From: Desemzia sp045528445
Lineage (GTDB): Bacteria > Bacillota > Bacilli > Lactobacillales > Carnobacteriaceae
DNA: 64,000 nucleotides
Assembly: GCF_045528445.1 (NCBI RefSeq)
Contig: NZ_JBGQQU010000014.1
Location: forward strand, 1 to 64,000
Direction of reading: 5' to 3'
Position numbers and translations under genes: made by a program
Notes under the pieces: model-generated
Told to the model about the DNA's origin: nothing
The model's database searches: none
Seen by the model: the letters and a program-made list of their open reading frames with translations, nothing else
In this document: positions 62,324-64,000 of the stretch, in pieces
Layout: every line of letters starts with the position of its first letter
Position numbering within the stretch: the stretch's first letter is position 1

Positions 62324-63052
62324 ATGAAACAAGAAATTTTTGCAATAGGCGATGTTCATGGAGAAATCACTTTGTTCAAAGAGATGTTACAGAACTGGGA
62401 TGAAGAGACACAGCAACTTGTTTTGATAGGGGACTTAGGAGACCGTGGGGAAAATCCAAAAGAGTGTTTCGCTTTAGGGAACTCTTTAGTGGCCGAAAAA
62501 GGAGCTATTTGTTTACGAGGAAATCACGAAGAGATGCTGCTTGGTTTTCTGCGTCAACCGGAACAAAATTATTCATTGTATGCAATGAATGGTGGAGGGA
62601 AAACCATTGAAACCTTTTTGCATCCAGGTGCGGAAGACGAATATTCGGCTGTAGAAATAGCCAGTATGATCAAAAATCATTACCCGTGGTTAGAGTTTTT
62701 TTTAGAGAACTGCTTACTGTATTATGAATGGGAAGACTATATTTTTGTGCATGCTGGAGTCGACTTATCTAAGAAAGATTGGAAAAAAACCGCCGCAAAG
62801 GATTTTGTATGGATTCGCGAAGGTTTTTACGATCAGAAAAATAAGACAGGCAAAAAAATAGTTTTTGGACATACCATAACTCCAATGCTATATGGTGATA
62901 ATAAAACTACTGATGTATGGACCAAAAATGACCTTATTGGTATTGATGGCGGTGCTGTGTACGGAGGAGCTTTGCATGGAGTTCGTTTCGATAAAACAGG
63001 GATCGTAAAAGATTACGCTATTCCAAATAAAAACAAGGGATTGTGGGAATAA
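62324..63052 (+). CDS. Metallophosphoesterase, PrpA/PrpB-like serine/threonine phosphatase
   Basis: 242 residues with the calcineurin-like motifs in order: IGDVHGE (8-14), LIGDLGDRGENP, LRGNHEEML, HAGVDLS and FGHTITPM. These bind two metals in the cytosol. Bacterial relatives act as protein phosphatases or on dinucleoside polyphosphates. AGAGAGGCG precedes the ATG. Single gene. Confidence 0.88.
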   Translation: MKQEIFAIGDVHGEITLFKEMLQNWDEETQQLVLIGDLGDRGENPKECFALGNSLVAEKGAICLRGNHEEMLLGFLRQPEQNYSLYAMNGGGKTIETFLHPGAEDEYSAVEIASMIKNHYPWLEFFLENCLLYYEWEDYIFVHAGVDLSKKDWKKTAAKDFVWIREGFYDQKNKTGKKIVFGHTITPMLYGDNKTTDVWTKNDLIGIDGGAVYGGALHGVRFDKTGIVKDYAIPNKNKGLWE

Positions 63053-63130
63053 AAAGTAGAAAAAGCATGGTTTGGGATATGGTGTCTCAAACCAATTGCT
63101 TTAGTCTAAAAAAAATTAAGGGGAGAAAAA

Positions 63131-64000
63131 ATGATTCAATTTGAGAAAGTATCCAAAGAATACCAAGAAAATAAACCAGTAGTCTCCAACTTAAGCTTTG
63201 AAATTCAAGATAACGAATTTTTTGTGTTTATTGGACCTAGTGGAAGTGGCAAAACGACCACTTTAAAAATGATCAATCGCCTGATTCCATTAACAAACGG
63301 CTATATTCGGATTGATGGGAAAATGATCAGTGAGTACAAATTAAATGAATTGCGTTGGAATATCGGCTATGTATTGCAGCAAATTGCATTATTTCCACAT
63401 ATGACGATTGAGGAAAACATTACGGTTGTACCAGAAATGAAGAAGTGGCCTAAAGAAAAAATGAAAGAACGTGTCACAGAACTATTAGCTAGTGTAGGGT
63501 TGGATCCAGAAAGTTATCGGAACCGCAAACCAGCTGAATTATCGGGTGGAGAACAACAACGAATTGGAATCGTTCGCGCATTAGCAGCGGACCCGGATAT
63601 TATTTTAATGGATGAACCGTTTAGTTCGTTGGACCCTATCAGCCGGAGCAGTTTACAGCAAGACTTGCTACATATGAAAGAGACTTTGAATAAAACCATT
63701 GTCTTTGTAACGCATGATATTAGCGAAGCTTTAACGTTAGGTGATCGTATCTGCTTATTTAACAAAGGAGAAGTTGTGCAGATTGGAACGCCTCAAGAAA
63801 TCCGAGAGCAGCCTAAGAATGACTTTGTACGAGAATTTTTAAAAGCTGGGAATATAGTTTCAGAACAACGTCGAACAGTAGGCGATTTAGTAAAAGCAGG
63901 TTATATGGACAAAAGAACGGCAGACGTTGAGGGTGCTCCAAGCCTCAATATTTATGCGACCATCGAGGAAGCGACTGGCGTATTAGCTAAAGCATCAAAC
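63131..64000 (+). CDS. Quaternary-amine ABC transporter ATPase (OpuCA/OpuBA-like), 3' end outside the window
   Basis: The first 290 codons of a gene running off the window. ATG 63131 follows GGGGAG. Walker A GPSGSGKTTTLKMINRLI, Q-loop YVLQQIALFPHMT, signature LSGGEQQR, Walker B IILMDEPFSSLDP, switch VTHDISEAL. LKMINRL is characteristic of the glycine betaine/choline/carnitine ATPases. After residue 240 a linker leads to TVGDLVKAGYM and the probable start of a regulatory CBS-like tail. The permease/binding genes should lie beyond 64000. Confidence 0.88.
   Translation, partial: MIQFEKVSKEYQENKPVVSNLSFEIQDNEFFVFIGPSGSGKTTTLKMINRLIPLTNGYIRIDGKMISEYKLNELRWNIGYVLQQIALFPHMTIEENITVVPEMKKWPKEKMKERVTELLASVGLDPESYRNRKPAELSGGEQQRIGIVRALAADPDIILMDEPFSSLDPISRSSLQQDLLHMKETLNKTIVFVTHDISEALTLGDRICLFNKGEVVQIGTPQEIREQPKNDFVREFLKAGNIVSEQRRTVGDLVKAGYMDKRTADVEGAPSLNIYATIEEATGVLAKASN

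Overview
The window looks like a chromosomal segment of a low-GC, fermentative Gram-positive bacterium of the Lactobacillales, most likely Carnobacteriaceae (Carnobacterium-like). The grounds are strong AGGAGG ribosome binding sites, LAB-type PTS operons with BglG/LicT antitermination, a DUF969-DUF979-pcp cluster, a YknXYZ-like MacB system, a CsbB/GtcA/YfhO-type teichoic acid glycosylation operon, T-box control and an acd-etfBA operon. The genus is inferred from gene content and was not tested by alignment. No rRNA or tRNA gene was seen.

Layout. 1-6.0 kb is a decayed prophage tail module: unknown small genes, two tandem paralogues and a tape measure protein, followed by a 12-codon stump of the next tail gene and a lone phage-type repressor. 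6.4-8.1 kb holds a 53-residue membrane protein with its own promoter and terminator, ndk and a flavin-type oxidoreductase. 8.2-12.0 kb is an FNR-like regulator diverging from acd-etfB-etfA; perfect TTGAT-N4-ATCAA boxes precede both acd and the oxidoreductase at the same distance from the -10. 12.1-18.2 kb mixes an IS remnant, an aldo/keto reductase, a DUF6933 fusion protein, a broken acetyltransferase, an ABC-F protein and a TIM-barrel epimerase.

18.3-26.6 kb is the most unusual part: a peptide-type ABC importer whose binding protein appears circularly permuted, whose two permeases carry long N-terminal membrane extensions, and whose two ATPases are fused. The binding protein/permease operon lies behind a T-box leader reading Cys (UGC specifier, UGGA T-box bases fitting the U discriminator of tRNA-Cys). 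Two nearly identical VOC-family genes flank the locus. With the TcyP-type cystine symporter (57.6 kb) and a glutathione reductase (50.6 kb) this suggests a cysteine/thiol supply theme.

26.6-34.3 kb: aryl-beta-glucoside PTS operon (licT-bglP-bglA with two RAT/terminator pairs), a GH43 xylosidase remnant, DUF969-DUF979 and pcp. 35-43 kb: XRE regulator, SulP transporter, truA, corA and the GT2-GtrA-YfhO operon. 43.6-49.5 kb: MgtC-like protein, fructose operon fruR-fruK-fruA, split chromate transporter. 49.7-64 kb: GT8, glutathione reductase, repeat-rich intergenic DNA, guanine riboswitch plus purine permease, Ca2+-type P-ATPase, cystine symporter, MacB-type ABC system, a phosphatase and the start of a betaine/choline-type ABC ATPase cut by the window end.

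Intergenic DNA is rich in structure. A family of nested-stem repeats sits directly behind stop codons in the same orientation as the upstream gene; two copies show compensatory stem changes and an inverted inner loop. There is also a 52-bp tandem repeat array, a chain of five hairpins and a roughly 230-nt branched element of unknown identity.
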